Positions 26,031 to 34,856 of a DNA stretch of 64,000 bases are shown here, piece after piece; positions within the stretch are counted from its first letter, which is position 1, and each line of letters begins with the position of its first letter. The DNA comes from Amarolinea aalborgensis (GTDB lineage: Bacteria; Chloroflexota; Anaerolineae; SSC4; Amarolineaceae), in the NCBI RefSeq assembly GCF_900491745.1, contig NZ_UETR01000018.1:1-64000 (forward strand), written 5' to 3'. The translations under genes were made by a program, and so were the position numbers. The notes under the pieces were generated by a model. The model saw nothing but the letters and a program-made list of their open reading frames with translations. It searched no databases and was not told the DNA's origin.

Positions 26031-26528
26031 AATCCCTGCAACCACGGCAAAGCCCAACCTTCGTGGGCTGCGCCCCCAAACTAAAACACACACAACCTTT
26101 GGCCGATTTCCAGGGCAAACCTGGCCTGGCAAAACGGGAAATTCTGCGCTCGACTCTCAGGCAATGGCGGTAAACGCTGTTCGCGAGTGATGCCGCTATC
26201 CTCATGGGATGGGGGCGCGTGTCCCGTAGGGACACCTGGCCTTAGCCATGATTGCGCCATCCGTGTCCGTCCCGTAGGGACGGTTGAACTCCTCCCCCAT
26301 GGTCGCGGTATCGCCGCGGGATACACGGGGAAACCCTCATTCAATCGTCCCTACGGGACGACCGGCGCGGGGGCGTTGCCGGTCTCAAGTCAAGGCGTCC
26401 CTACGGGACGGTGGCATTCCACGCCAAGGGCCGCACCGGCGACCTGGCGCTTGCTTGCAAACCCCGGAGTCGCTGCAACGATTGCCTAGTCCACGTCATG
26501 GGCTACACCTCGACTTTGAAATGCACCC
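26031..26528. mobile_element. Second, left-truncated copy of the MITE found at 39785-40198
   Basis: It shares with that element the segment caaagccca.ccttcgtgggctgcgcccccaaact, the later block cattcaatcgtccctacggg, and the right terminal repeat GGGTGCATTTCA (reverse strand, ending at 26528). It contains four GTCCC-TAC/GTA-GGGAC palindromes, at about 26220, 26269, 26346 and 26396. The left terminal repeat is missing, and the region 25981-26020 instead holds a cacaaag-type intergenic motif. It fills most of the 806-bp gap 25803-26608 and ends 80 bp before dnaE. Confidence 0.7.
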
Positions 26529-26608
26529 TGCGCGACGCCACCTCTGGAATGCCCGGGGTTGCGGGCCGCCGTTTGCTATTTCTGCGCTGCCGTTCTATGA
26601 TAACGGCG

Positions 26609-29600
26609 ATGTCCTTTTCCCATCTCGAAGTCCACTCCCATTTTACCCTGCTCGGCGCAACGCCCTCGGTGGCCGCGCTCGTCGGCCGCGCGACCGCGGA
26701 CGGCCTGACGCACCTGGCGTTGACCGATACGAACGCGCTCTACGGCGCAGTTGCGTTTGGCCGCGCCTGCCGCGCCGCGGGCATCCAGCCCATCATCGGC
26801 ATGACGGTTACGACGGCCGACCCGGCCTTCCCCGCGCCGGCCGGCGACGCGGCGGGCAAGCTCGTCCTGCTTGCCGCCGACGCAAACGGCTACCGTTCGC
26901 TCTGCCGCCTGTCGTCGTTGATCCAGGGCAGCCCGCAGCGGGAGGCGCTGGCCGCGCGCGGCCTGGACGGGGACGCGTTGGCCGCGCACCGCACGGGGCT
27001 GATCTGCCTCAGCGGCGGGCAGGAGGGGTGGATCGAGCGTTTCTTGCGCGCGGGCGACGCGGCCGCGGCGCAGCGTTACGCCGAGCAGTTGGCGGGCATC
27101 TATGGGCGCAATTTCTACCTGGCCCTGGAACTGCACACCCCAGGCGATGAGGCCGTCGCCGACGCGGTCATGGCCCTGGGCCGGCGGCTGGGGCTGGCCG
27201 CGGCCGCGGTGCAGCCGATCTTCTGCCTGACGCCCGCGGACGCGCCCCGGCTGCGCCTGCTGGCCGCGATCCGCGCCAATGCGCGGCTGGGCGAGGACGC
27301 AGGCGATGACGAGATGAGCGATCCCGCCGATCTCGACGATGATGCGCCCGACGACGAAACGCGCTACGTGACCCGACCACACACGCGTCACGCCGAAGCG
27401 ACGCCCCCGCCGCGCGCGCCGGCCGGTCCTTTTTCTCAAAACACTCCCCTGCACTGGCTCAGCCCGACCCAGGTCGCCGGTCGTTTTGCGCGCTTTCCGC
27501 AGGCCGTGGCGCAGAGCGGCGAGATCGCGGCGCGCTGCGGCGACTGCCTGCCCGACGGCCGGCCGATCTGGCCCAGCCTGGCGCTGCCGCCTGGGCAGAC
27601 GCCGGACGCGGCGCTCGCCGCCCGCGCGCAGGCTGGCCTCGACCGCAGCTATCCTGTTGGCACGCCGCGCCGCGGCCAGGCCCAGGATCGCCTGGCCGCG
27701 GAACTGCGCGCGATCAGCGGGCACGGCTTCGCGCCGCTCTTCCTGGTAGTGGCCGATATCGTGCGCTTTGCGCGCGAGCATGAGATTCCGGTCAGCACCC
27801 GCGGCAGCGTCGCCAACTCGCTGGTCGCGTTTTGCACCGGCATCACCACGGTGGACCCCATCGAGCATGGGCTGCTCTTCGAGCGTTTTCTGAATCCGGC
27901 GCGCACCAATCCGCCCGACATTGACCTCGATTTTTGCAGCCGTCGCCGCGACGAGGTGCTGCGCTATGTGCGCGACGCGTACGGCGCGGACCGCGTCGCG
28001 CTGATTGGCACGGTCAGCACCATGCAGCCGCAGTCGGCCGTGCGCGAAACCGGCAAGGCATACGGGCTGCCGGTTAGCCAGGTCAATCGCCTGGTGGGCA
28101 TGCTGCCGCGCCGCTGGCATCCCGACCCGCGGCGTCGCGATCAGCGCACGCAAGATGATGTGCTGGCTGCGTTGACCGATCCGCTGGAGCGCGAGACCGT
28201 ACGCATGGCCTACACCCTGGTGGGCCAGCCCGACCATCTGAGCGTGCACCCCGGCGGCGTGGTGATCACGCCCGGGCCGCTGACCGACGTTGCGCCGGTG
28301 CAGTGGGCGCCTAAGGGTTTTCTGATCACGCAGTTCGAGCACCGCGATGTGGAGACGCTGGGGCTGCAGAAGATGGACCTGCTGGGCATCCGCGCGCTGA
28401 CCGTGCTCGCCGACGCTGCGGCCTGGGTGCACGAGGGCCACGATCCGGCCTTTCGCCTGGCCGACATTCCGCTGGACGACGCGGCCACGGCCGATCTGCT
28501 GGCGCGCGGGGAGACGATTGGCGTTTTCCAGTGCGAATCGGACGGCGCGCAGCGCACGCTGCGTAAGCTCAAGGCCCGCGGCGTGCGCGACCTGGCGATT
28601 GCCAATGCCTTTTTCAAGCCTGGCCCGGCGATGGGCGGCATGGCCGGCGCGTTCGTGCGCCGTTACCGCGGCGAGCAGACCGTGACTTATCTGCACCCGG
28701 CGCTTGAACCGATCCTCGGCCCGACCCAGGGCGTGCTGATCTTCCAGGAACAGATCTTGCGCCTGGCGCGAGAAATTGCGGGGTTGACGTGGGCGCAGGC
28801 CGATCAACTGCGCCGCGGCATGAGCCACTTTGGCGCGCAGGAGATGGAGGCGCTGGCTGAGCAGTTCATTGCCGGCTGCCAGCGGCCGCCGCCGGCCGGC
28901 CCCGGCTTCGCCCTGGCGCAAGCCAAGACGCTCTGGGAGCAGGTGATGCCGTTCGCCGGCTATGGCTTCAACCAGGGGCACGCGACCGCGTATGCAGATG
29001 TCAGTTTTCGCTCCGCCTACCTCAAGACGCACTACCCGGCGCAGTTTCTGTGCGCGCGGCTGGCCGACTACGGCGGCTTCCATCACCCCGCGATCTACAT
29101 GGCGGAGGCGGTGCGCCTGGGGTTGACGGTGCGGCCGCCGCACATCAACTTCAGCGCCGAGTCGTTCAGCCTGGCGGAGGGACGATCGGGGCCGGTGCTC
29201 TTCATGGGGCTGGGCCAGGTGCGCGATCTGCGCCAGGCCGCGAGTACGGCCATTCGCCAGGAACGTGCGGTCGCCGCGTTCAGCGGCTTGCGCGATCTGC
29301 TGCGCCGCGTCGAGCTGCGGCCCAAAGAGATCGAGCATCTGATTCGCAGCGGCGCGCTGGATGGACTGGCGGCAAGCCGGGCTGCGCTGCTGGCCGAAGC
29401 GCAGGAACTGCATCACCGCGCAGCCAGCCAAATGGCCTTCGACTTCGGCCGCCCTGCCGTTCCGGCCGAGAGCTTGCGCCAGCGTTGGGACTGGGAAACG
29501 GAACTGCTCGGCCTGCCGGTCAGCGCGCTGGCCGATCCGCTGGCGTTGGTGCGCCAGCGCTTGCCGGCGCACACACCGCTGAGTGAGCTGTCCGCTTTCC

Positions 29601-29824
29601 CCGGCCGGCCGCTGCTCACCGCGGGCGTGCGCTTGCCCGGCTGGACGGGCGGCCCCGGCTTTTTCCTGGGCGACGGCGTCACGTTCGTCATCGCGCGGGG
29701 CGATAAGGCGGCCAAACATCCCGCGCCCTGGCAGCCGCTGCTGGTGCACGGGCGCTGGAGTGGGGATGGCTGGGGGACGGCCTGGCTGCAGGTGGAGGAA
29801 TTAGGAATGAGGAATGCTGAATGA
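26609..29824 (+). CDS. DNA polymerase III alpha subunit, DnaE2/ImuC-like
   Basis: 1071 residues. The N-terminal PHP domain has HSHFTLLGATPSV and LALTDTNALYG. The polymerase core has RGSVANSLVAFCTGIT, PPDIDLDFCSRRRDEVL (catalytic Asp pair), FQCESDGAQRTLRKLKARG, MGGMAGAFVRRYRG and the fingers motif GFNQGHATAYADVSFRSAY. Helix-hairpin-helix and a short OB-like tail follow. Length and the abbreviated C-terminus fit error-prone DnaE2/ImuC better than the replicative DnaE1, but imuA and imuB are not adjacent. The start is taken at 26609 (SFSHLEVHSHF); an ATG at 26597 is also in frame, and the longer frame to 26411 runs into a mobile element. The last five codons (MRNAE) derive from a 14-bp tandem repeat. 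Confidence 0.85.
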   Translation: MSFSHLEVHSHFTLLGATPSVAALVGRATADGLTHLALTDTNALYGAVAFGRACRAAGIQPIIGMTVTTADPAFPAPAGDAAGKLVLLAADANGYRSLCRLSSLIQGSPQREALAARGLDGDALAAHRTGLICLSGGQEGWIERFLRAGDAAAAQRYAEQLAGIYGRNFYLALELHTPGDEAVADAVMALGRRLGLAAAAVQPIFCLTPADAPRLRLLAAIRANARLGEDAGDDEMSDPADLDDDAPDDETRYVTRPHTRHAEATPPPRAPAGPFSQNTPLHWLSPTQVAGRFARFPQAVAQSGEIAARCGDCLPDGRPIWPSLALPPGQTPDAALAARAQAGLDRSYPVGTPRRGQAQDRLAAELRAISGHGFAPLFLVVADIVRFAREHEIPVSTRGSVANSLVAFCTGITTVDPIEHGLLFERFLNPARTNPPDIDLDFCSRRRDEVLRYVRDAYGADRVALIGTVSTMQPQSAVRETGKAYGLPVSQVNRLVGMLPRRWHPDPRRRDQRTQDDVLAALTDPLERETVRMAYTLVGQPDHLSVHPGGVVITPGPLTDVAPVQWAPKGFLITQFEHRDVETLGLQKMDLLGIRALTVLADAAAWVHEGHDPAFRLADIPLDDAATADLLARGETIGVFQCESDGAQRTLRKLKARGVRDLAIANAFFKPGPAMGGMAGAFVRRYRGEQTVTYLHPALEPILGPTQGVLIFQEQILRLAREIAGLTWAQADQLRRGMSHFGAQEMEALAEQFIAGCQRPPPAGPGFALAQAKTLWEQVMPFAGYGFNQGHATAYADVSFRSAYLKTHYPAQFLCARLADYGGFHHPAIYMAEAVRLGLTVRPPHINFSAESFSLAEGRSGPVLFMGLGQVRDLRQAASTAIRQERAVAAFSGLRDLLRRVELRPKEIEHLIRSGALDGLAASRAALLAEAQELHHRAASQMAFDFGRPAVPAESLRQRWDWETELLGLPVSALADPLALVRQRLPAHTPLSELSAFPGRPLLTAGVRLPGWTGGPGFFLGDGVTFVIARGDKAAKHPAPWQPLLVHGRWSGDGWGTAWLQVEELGMRNAE

Positions 29825-29857
29825 GGAATGCTGAATGAGGAATGCTGAATGAGGAAT
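29808..29857. repeat. 14-bp tandem repeat at the dnaE 3' end
   Basis: Unit gaggaatgctgaat, three copies plus a partial one. The first copy contains the dnaE stop codon, so repeat growth has changed the protein end. A cacaaag/ctttgcggc-type intergenic motif follows at about 29910-29955. Confidence 0.85.
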
Positions 29858-29984
29858 GGGGGGAGAAGTGAAAAGTGCAGAGTGCAAAGCGCAGAGGACA
29901 GAACGACCGTGCATGAAAATGTCTTTGCGGCTTTGCGTTAACGTGGTTTTTTAGGTGAGTGTTGAGTGGAAGAAGGGATGAGGA

Positions 29985-30986
29985 ATGACAAAAAAGAAGA
30001 CTGAGTTGCTGGAAGCGCATGTGCGGTTTGAGTTGGAGCGGCTGCGTGGGGAGAGGCTGCCGGCGACTCTGGCGGAGGAAGTGGCGGACGTTTTTGCCTG
30101 GTTGGGGCAGGTACGGCTGGTCGAGGTGGTGAGCGCAGTCCAGGTGGTGGACTGGATCAAGCGCAATGTGATCGAGCGGCCGCTGTCGCCCGAACTCGTG
30201 GGCGAGATTCGGGAGAACGTGCTGTTTGTCCATGAATTCTTGAGGAACGATGACGCCCGCGTCGCGGCCTTCCTGCCGCGCCAGTTTTTCGATCGGCTCG
30301 TTGACACCGTTAGCGGCCTGGAAGACCTGCGCCGCGAGATCACCCACCAGCTGATCTCAAGCTCCGTTTATGGGGTGCTGATCTCCAATGTCCTCTACCG
30401 GGGCATCAAGGCTTTTGTGCTGACCGAAAACACCCTGGCGAAAAATATCCCCGGCGCCTCGTCGCTGCTCAGGATGGGGCAGAATGCCTTGAACGCCGGC
30501 GCGCCCACCCTGGGCAAGAGTATTGACAAGCAGCTCCTCGCCTTCATCAGCGCCAATGTCCAGGAGACCATCCGTGACAGCGAAGCCTTTCTGAACACGA
30601 CCCTGGACGCCAGCCTGATGCGCACGTGGGGCGGCGAGGTGTGGGCCGCGAACGCCGGCACGGAAATGACCCAACTGGCCGACTTTGTGGATGCCGCGTC
30701 CTTGGAGACGATGGTGCAGATTGCTGTAGACGCCTGGCTGCACTTCCGCGCCACGCCGCTGTTTGCGGAGCTGACCACGGGACTGGTGCGAAACTTCTTT
30801 CGGACGCATGGAGAAAAGGACGTCCGTGCGTGGCTGGCGGAGATGGGCATGACGCAAGCCATCGTCACGCAGGAGGTGACGCTGTTGGCCGCGCCGGTCG
30901 TGGCCAGCGCGCTGCAGAGCGGTTTTGCGGAGCAGAGCATCCGGCGCCGGCTGGACGCCTTCTACAGCGCCTACTTCGCGGCCTGA
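29985..30986 (+). CDS. Uncharacterised helical protein
   Basis: 333 residues, predicted mostly alpha-helical, soluble, without signal peptide. It starts with a basic segment (MTKKKTELLEAHVRFELERL) and contains repeated helical phrases such as RQFFDRLVDTVSGLEDLRREI, SSVYGVLISNVLYRGIKAF and LAAPVVASALQSGFAEQSIRRR. I do not recognise the family. GGGATGAGG just upstream of ATG supports the start. Its last 16 nt overlap convergently with the AlbA-type ATPase gene. The hydrophobic stretches are too short and amphipathic for sure membrane segments. Position between dnaE and ATPase/DUF3800 genes suggests an accessory region. Confidence 0.7.
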   Translation: MTKKKTELLEAHVRFELERLRGERLPATLAEEVADVFAWLGQVRLVEVVSAVQVVDWIKRNVIERPLSPELVGEIRENVLFVHEFLRNDDARVAAFLPRQFFDRLVDTVSGLEDLRREITHQLISSSVYGVLISNVLYRGIKAFVLTENTLAKNIPGASSLLRMGQNALNAGAPTLGKSIDKQLLAFISANVQETIRDSEAFLNTTLDASLMRTWGGEVWAANAGTEMTQLADFVDAASLETMVQIAVDAWLHFRATPLFAELTTGLVRNFFRTHGEKDVRAWLAEMGMTQAIVTQEVTLLAAPVVASALQSGFAEQSIRRRLDAFYSAYFAA

Positions 30987-32155
30987 TCGGCGCGCGCCGG
31001 CCTGGGCAAGGCCACCAGCAGTTCGTTGCCTTGCTCGCTGATGTCCGGCTCGCGGCCCGTGGCCGCCCGCACGAGTTGGATGACGCGGAACACACCGCTC
31101 CCCAAGCCGGTGACCAGTCCCAAACGGCTGAAGAGGAGATAGATCGTTGGGTTGCGCAGGACGTGAGCGCCGCCCAGTTTGATCGCGGCGACCGTCACGG
31201 TGTTGGGCAGGCGGCCTGGCGTGCGCACTTCCACCCGGTCATCGAAGATCAGCACGCGGATTGGGCCGGTCACGGTGTAATCACGATGGGCCAATGCGTT
31301 GACCAACGTCTCGCGTAACGCCACCTCCGGCAGTTCGGGGAAAGCTTCTGGTTCAAAGCCCTGGATGCGGTGGCGTGTCGGCAAATGGATGTTCAAAAAA
31401 CGGGCTGCATCCTCAAAGATGACCGGCAGTGTGCCGTCAATCCGTTTCAGATCGGTAGGTGAGGCGGCGAGATCTTGACCTGGGATACGCGCCGCAACAA
31501 GGTGTGCGTGGGGCAGGAAGCGCTGCGGTTCGCGGCCGAAGAATAGCAGGCAGGCCAATGTGGGATACAGCTCGCCGCCGACCTCCTGCACCAGGCGCAG
31601 ATTGCGCAACAATCCCTGCAGGCCGGTCGGGAATTCTTCCGGCCGTTGGCTGTAGGTCTGCTCAATGAAACGTGTAAACGCCGCGATCTCGATGTCATCA
31701 ACGCTGGCCCGCAGCACCGGCGTCTCGTCGTAGAACATGCTCTCGGAGGCCTGAAACAGGCGCAGGAGTTCCTGGCGTGACGTCTGACGCCGGCCGGATG
31801 AGGTGCGCGTGTAATACACGCCGCGGTTGGTTCGATAGGGTTTCTGATCGCCTTTGGGAATGTTCACCACTAAAACCGTGGTCTCATCCGCCAGGATGGA
31901 CTCCTGCACAATCGTCAGCGGTGGCTCGCAGTTCTGATAGGCAATGGAATGAATCGTACGCATGACCCGATCGGCGTCTGCGATGCCAATGATACGGCGC
32001 TCTTTGTCTACGCCCAAGATCAACTGACCGCCGTCCGTATTGGCAAACGCCGTCAGCGCAGCCGCGAGGTCATCGTTATGAACCGGCCATTCCTTGAATT
32101 CGGTGTGTAGGTCTTCCCAGTGCGCAATTCGCTGGCGCAGTTCGTTCAGGTTCAT
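30971..32155 (-). CDS. AlbA/Schlafen-domain protein with GHKL ATPase-like C-terminus
   Basis: 394 residues. The N-terminal ~120 residues form an AlbA_2 putative nucleic-acid-binding domain (ESTEFKEW-like HTEFKEWPVH, LAAALTAFANTDGGQLILGV, YYTRTSSGRRQTSRQEL). The C-terminal ~150 residues hold a divergent HATPase_c_4 region with EVALRETLVNALAHRDYT (N-box), RVEVRTPGRLPNTVT (G1) and GLGSGVFRVIQLVRAATG. The family is annotated as transcriptional regulators or Schlafen-like helicase-related ATPases and is frequent in accessory and defence islands; the activity is not established. ATG at 32155 has GGGAG upstream. It is convergent with the preceding gene. Confidence 0.85.
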   Translation of the reverse strand: MNLNELRQRIAHWEDLHTEFKEWPVHNDDLAAALTAFANTDGGQLILGVDKERRIIGIADADRVMRTIHSIAYQNCEPPLTIVQESILADETTVLVVNIPKGDQKPYRTNRGVYYTRTSSGRRQTSRQELLRLFQASESMFYDETPVLRASVDDIEIAAFTRFIEQTYSQRPEEFPTGLQGLLRNLRLVQEVGGELYPTLACLLFFGREPQRFLPHAHLVAARIPGQDLAASPTDLKRIDGTLPVIFEDAARFLNIHLPTRHRIQGFEPEAFPELPEVALRETLVNALAHRDYTVTGPIRVLIFDDRVEVRTPGRLPNTVTVAAIKLGGAHVLRNPTIYLLFSRLGLVTGLGSGVFRVIQLVRAATGREPDISEQGNELLVALPRPARADQAAK

Positions 32156-32206
32156 GCGGCTCCCATCCAACTTATCCGATGTCTTGCCAATGATCATCGC
32201 GCACGT

Positions 32207-32235
32207 ATTCTACCATGCCGCCATGTCATGGGCAA
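32207..32235 (-). promoter_or_regulatory. Promoter of the AlbA-type ATPase gene
   Basis: Minus-strand TTGCCC, 17-bp spacer, TAGAAT, about 50 nt before the ATG. Confidence 0.45.
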
Positions 32236-32292
32236 AGGCGGTGGAACTCGCCACAATCTATCCGATCCCCCGAGTATTGTAGTGTTTCTCTC

Positions 32293-32321
32293 TTGACTTC
32301 GCAGCTACCGTTCGGTATAAT
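32293..32321 (+). promoter_or_regulatory. Near-consensus promoter facing a short intergenic transcript
   Basis: TTGACT, exact 17-bp spacer, TATAAT on the plus strand. No plus-strand gene follows; an intrinsic terminator lies about 60 nt downstream. Confidence 0.75.
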
Positions 32322-32327
32322 GACAGT

Positions 32328-32386
32328 AATCCAGTTATCTGGAGGTGGAAGGCATAACGCCTTCGGGCCCTTCGGGGCCTTTTTTT
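32328..32386 (+). ncRNA. Candidate small RNA of about 59 nt
   Basis: The interval between the predicted start and the T-run can fold as AAGGC-ATAAC-GCCTT followed by the UUCG-capped terminator stem. It contains a Shine-Dalgarno-like TGGAGGTGGAA in a single-stranded part. Its last bases overlap the 3' end of the minus-strand DUF3800 gene, so it could also act in cis on that mRNA. Purely sequence-based. Confidence 0.5.
32366..32386 (+). terminator. Intrinsic terminator of the candidate small RNA
   Basis: GGCCC-TTCG-GGGCC followed by seven T. Confidence 0.85.
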
Positions 32387-33176
32387 ATGGCAGCCATTTG
32401 CGCCCCCAACCCTCGATCCGGCCTTGAGGACTGCGATTGTACTTGCTGGCCTCCAGGATTCCGCCGATTCGCCCGCCAAAGTTATCGGGCAATGCTTGTT
32501 GCTGCCGGCGCGCCATGGTTGCCCGATGGCTTGGATGAGCGATGATATCGGCGATCTGCAAGCCCGCGATATTATTGGCCTTGGATTTCACCTTCAGTTG
32601 CCGGCTGGTGAGCCAGCGGGCAAACTGTTGTGGTTGCACGTACTCCGAACCTTCCTGGCACAGTCTTTCGAAGGAATCTTTCAGTCGCCGATCTTCCTTG
32701 CCGCCTCTCGACTCAGCCAAGACATCGCCCTGGCAGTTACGCTCTTGCAGCCAACGCACATACCTCTCCACCAACACGGTCAAGCAGTAGTGATAGGGAT
32801 CGAAGCGCCAGACGGAATAGCGCTGTTGATGCTCCAACTTGTCAATCACGGCCGTGATGACGACATAGTCTAGTTCGGTTAGCAGTTTCAACAGGTCCCG
32901 GTTGAAAGCCGCCTCCATGGCCTCATCTTGCAGCGCTGCGAAGGGCGGCTTTTTGTTGACCAGCTCCTTGCGATGGAGGATCACCGGATCGTCGGGATGG
33001 GAGTCGAAGTAGCGGGACTTGAGCTGCTCGATGGCAGGAAAGGCCACGGTTGCCATATAGTCGAGCTCGAAAATCACGCCCGTCAAGCTCAGGTAGCGGT
33101 GATTCGGATCCGCCGAAGCGCCCAGGTCAGAATTACCGACCTCGTCAATATACATGCGATACTTCAAGGATGGCAC
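32385..33176 (-). CDS. DUF3800 family protein
   Basis: 263 residues with the three typical DUF3800 blocks: N-terminal YRMYIDEVGNSD, central DVLAESRGGKEDRRLK, and C-terminal KSKANNIAGLQIADIIAHPSHR. The acidic residues in these blocks are in the arrangement of an RNase H-like fold, so a nuclease role is plausible but untested. DUF3800 genes are common on mobile and defence islands. The ORF stops one nucleotide inside the small-RNA terminator. No signal peptide. A 13-bp inverted repeat lies upstream of its start. Confidence 0.8.
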   Translation of the reverse strand: MPSLKYRMYIDEVGNSDLGASADPNHRYLSLTGVIFELDYMATVAFPAIEQLKSRYFDSHPDDPVILHRKELVNKKPPFAALQDEAMEAAFNRDLLKLLTELDYVVITAVIDKLEHQQRYSVWRFDPYHYCLTVLVERYVRWLQERNCQGDVLAESRGGKEDRRLKDSFERLCQEGSEYVQPQQFARWLTSRQLKVKSKANNIAGLQIADIIAHPSHRATMARRQQQALPDNFGGRIGGILEASKYNRSPQGRIEGWGRKWLP

Positions 33177-33229
33177 CCTTCACACGTTTCGCGTGTCGAA
33201 ACAACAGACCACCTTCTCTGACCCACCGG

Positions 33230-33273
33230 AATGTGTCAATGACCTCGAGTTGTCTCAAAATCATTGACACATT
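33230..33273. repeat. 13-bp inverted repeat upstream of the DUF3800 gene
   Basis: AATGTGTCAATGA and TCATTGACACATT are perfect inverted copies separated by 18 bp. They lie 54-97 nt before the DUF3800 start and 30 nt past the stop of the SH3b gene. They could be an operator or a transcript-end hairpin. Confidence 0.6.
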
Positions 33274-33302
33274 TCAGAATTCCAGCTTCTGGCGTCATCG
33301 TT

Positions 33303-34856
33303 TCATCTGCTTTCCGGCAACTGACTCACATTCCCCAGGTACATCACGATTTTGGAATCCTCTTTGACGCGCAACCAGACGTCAGTCAGGTCAGGCGACA
33401 CATCAAATGGCAAGGCGATGCCCAATGTTAGCCCCGGGTTGATGTCATCGTACAAGTGCCCAGCCTGGAACTGCCATGCGGCGCCCAGAACGGCCTCATC
33501 GAACGGGTCGAATTTGTAGGTGCGCCCCCGCGTATCTTGCAGGTAGAAATTGAGAGTGCGCAGAGGCGTCGCGGTTCCGGAGCTCGTATTCCGAAACTCA
33601 ACGAGGGGAATGAGATACGTACCTTGAGCAAAGCGCGCGTCGCCGTAGAAATAGACTGACTTGGCGCGCTTCACATCGTAAAGGCGCAGGCCCCAGTTTT
33701 TCACCATGAACTCTTGATCGGGCCGCGTGAGCGGCAGGGATGGTGGCTTGGCCGGCGGAGAAGTTGGCTTGACCGGCGGAGGAGTTGGCGCCGGGGGCGG
33801 TGTTGAAATGTTCTGCGCTACGGCCACCTGCGTCAGGGGGCCGCTCGCCTTGACCACCGAAGCCGCAATCCATCCCTGTTTGCCGCCATACGAGATCTGC
33901 CACCAGGACGAATCCGCGTTGCGCCCCAGAATATCATAGCGCTGTCCGGCGCTCGCTTTGCCGACGATGGGATAACTCGTGCCCGGTCCCGACCGTATGT
34001 TGCTCGCACTGGAAGCAATCGCCGCCGGCTTGTCAGGCGTATTTGCTGGCCGCGGGTTAGCTGAAACGAGCGAAACCCAAACGCTCCATATCTTACCCCC
34101 TATGGCATCGGTTTCTACCCTGACCGCATAGCCATTGACATTGGTCCAGGCGACGGCAATTGGGGCTGATACGTCCGGTGGTTTGGTAATAAAGTCAACC
34201 CCAACACGTCTCAACGCCACAGGCCATGCAGACAAAGCGTAGCCATGCTTTTCCAGTCCACTGAACAACTGCACGCCTTTGGCAATGCCGGTCTTGTCGT
34301 AATCAACGTAGAGAAGGTATTTTTGTATCTCGTAGGTGCGAGACTCGCCGCCCTCTGGAATCGCTTCCACCGACCCTCGACCAATTTGGACAATATCCAG
34401 GGGTTTTCCCAGGACGCCCTCCACCTCTGCAACTCTAGCGCCCAAGATCGCTGGCGCATTGACGATCAGGTCGCTCGTAGGCGCATCGCCTGCAGGCGGC
34501 GTCTCGGTTGCAGTAGGTGTAACAGCCGGTGCGGAGGTGTCGGTTGGTACGGGGGTAGCGGTTGGGAGAGATGTCGGCGTGTCAGTCGCCGTGGGCGCTG
34601 GCGTGTCGGTGGGAGAAGATGTCGCCGTGGGCGCTGGCGTCTTCGTCGGCTCAGGGGTGTCGGATGGAGCCGCTGCGACGGCCGTAGCTGCCGCCGGTTT
34701 TTGAGCTTCAGCGGTTAGGGTCGCCCGCACCTGATTGGCGACCGTGGTCGCGATCTTTTTCTCATCAGCGGTAGGTGATGTTTGTCCACAAGCCATCTGG
34801 AGCAAAACCATCACGCCGAGGGCGATCAAAATCGAATAACGCTTTTGGGCCAGCAT
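33303..34856 (-). CDS. SH3b-domain lipoprotein
   Basis: 517 residues. The signal MLAQKRYSILIALGVMVLLQ ends in the lipobox LQMAC. A long Thr/Pro/Ala linker occupies residues ~45-125. A central region (~130-260) reads ILGARVAEVEGVLGKPLDIVQ, YEIQKYLLYVDYD and is unassigned. An SH3b domain follows (SNIRSGPGTSYPIVGKASAG...WWQISYGGKQGWIAA), then a Pro-rich hinge. A C-terminal DUF4352-like Ig domain (VEFRNTSSGTATPLRTLNFYLQD) ends the protein. Likely an envelope sensor or wall-binding lipoprotein. ATG at 34856 has GGAGGAG 4 nt upstream; the longer frame to 35027 lacks support. Confidence 0.8.
   Translation of the reverse strand: MLAQKRYSILIALGVMVLLQMACGQTSPTADEKKIATTVANQVRATLTAEAQKPAAATAVAAAPSDTPEPTKTPAPTATSSPTDTPAPTATDTPTSLPTATPVPTDTSAPAVTPTATETPPAGDAPTSDLIVNAPAILGARVAEVEGVLGKPLDIVQIGRGSVEAIPEGGESRTYEIQKYLLYVDYDKTGIAKGVQLFSGLEKHGYALSAWPVALRRVGVDFITKPPDVSAPIAVAWTNVNGYAVRVETDAIGGKIWSVWVSLVSANPRPANTPDKPAAIASSASNIRSGPGTSYPIVGKASAGQRYDILGRNADSSWWQISYGGKQGWIAASVVKASGPLTQVAVAQNISTPPPAPTPPPVKPTSPPAKPPSLPLTRPDQEFMVKNWGLRLYDVKRAKSVYFYGDARFAQGTYLIPLVEFRNTSSGTATPLRTLNFYLQDTRGRTYKFDPFDEAVLGAAWQFQAGHLYDDINPGLTLGIALPFDVSPDLTDVWLRVKEDSKIVMYLGNVSQLPESR

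Noticed and set aside
26576..29749. Very long open frame (over 1000 codons) on the minus strand opposite the polymerase gene
   Set aside because: It is the antisense shadow of a high-GC gene: composition is Arg/Gln/His-rich without motifs, while the plus strand has the full DnaE motif set.
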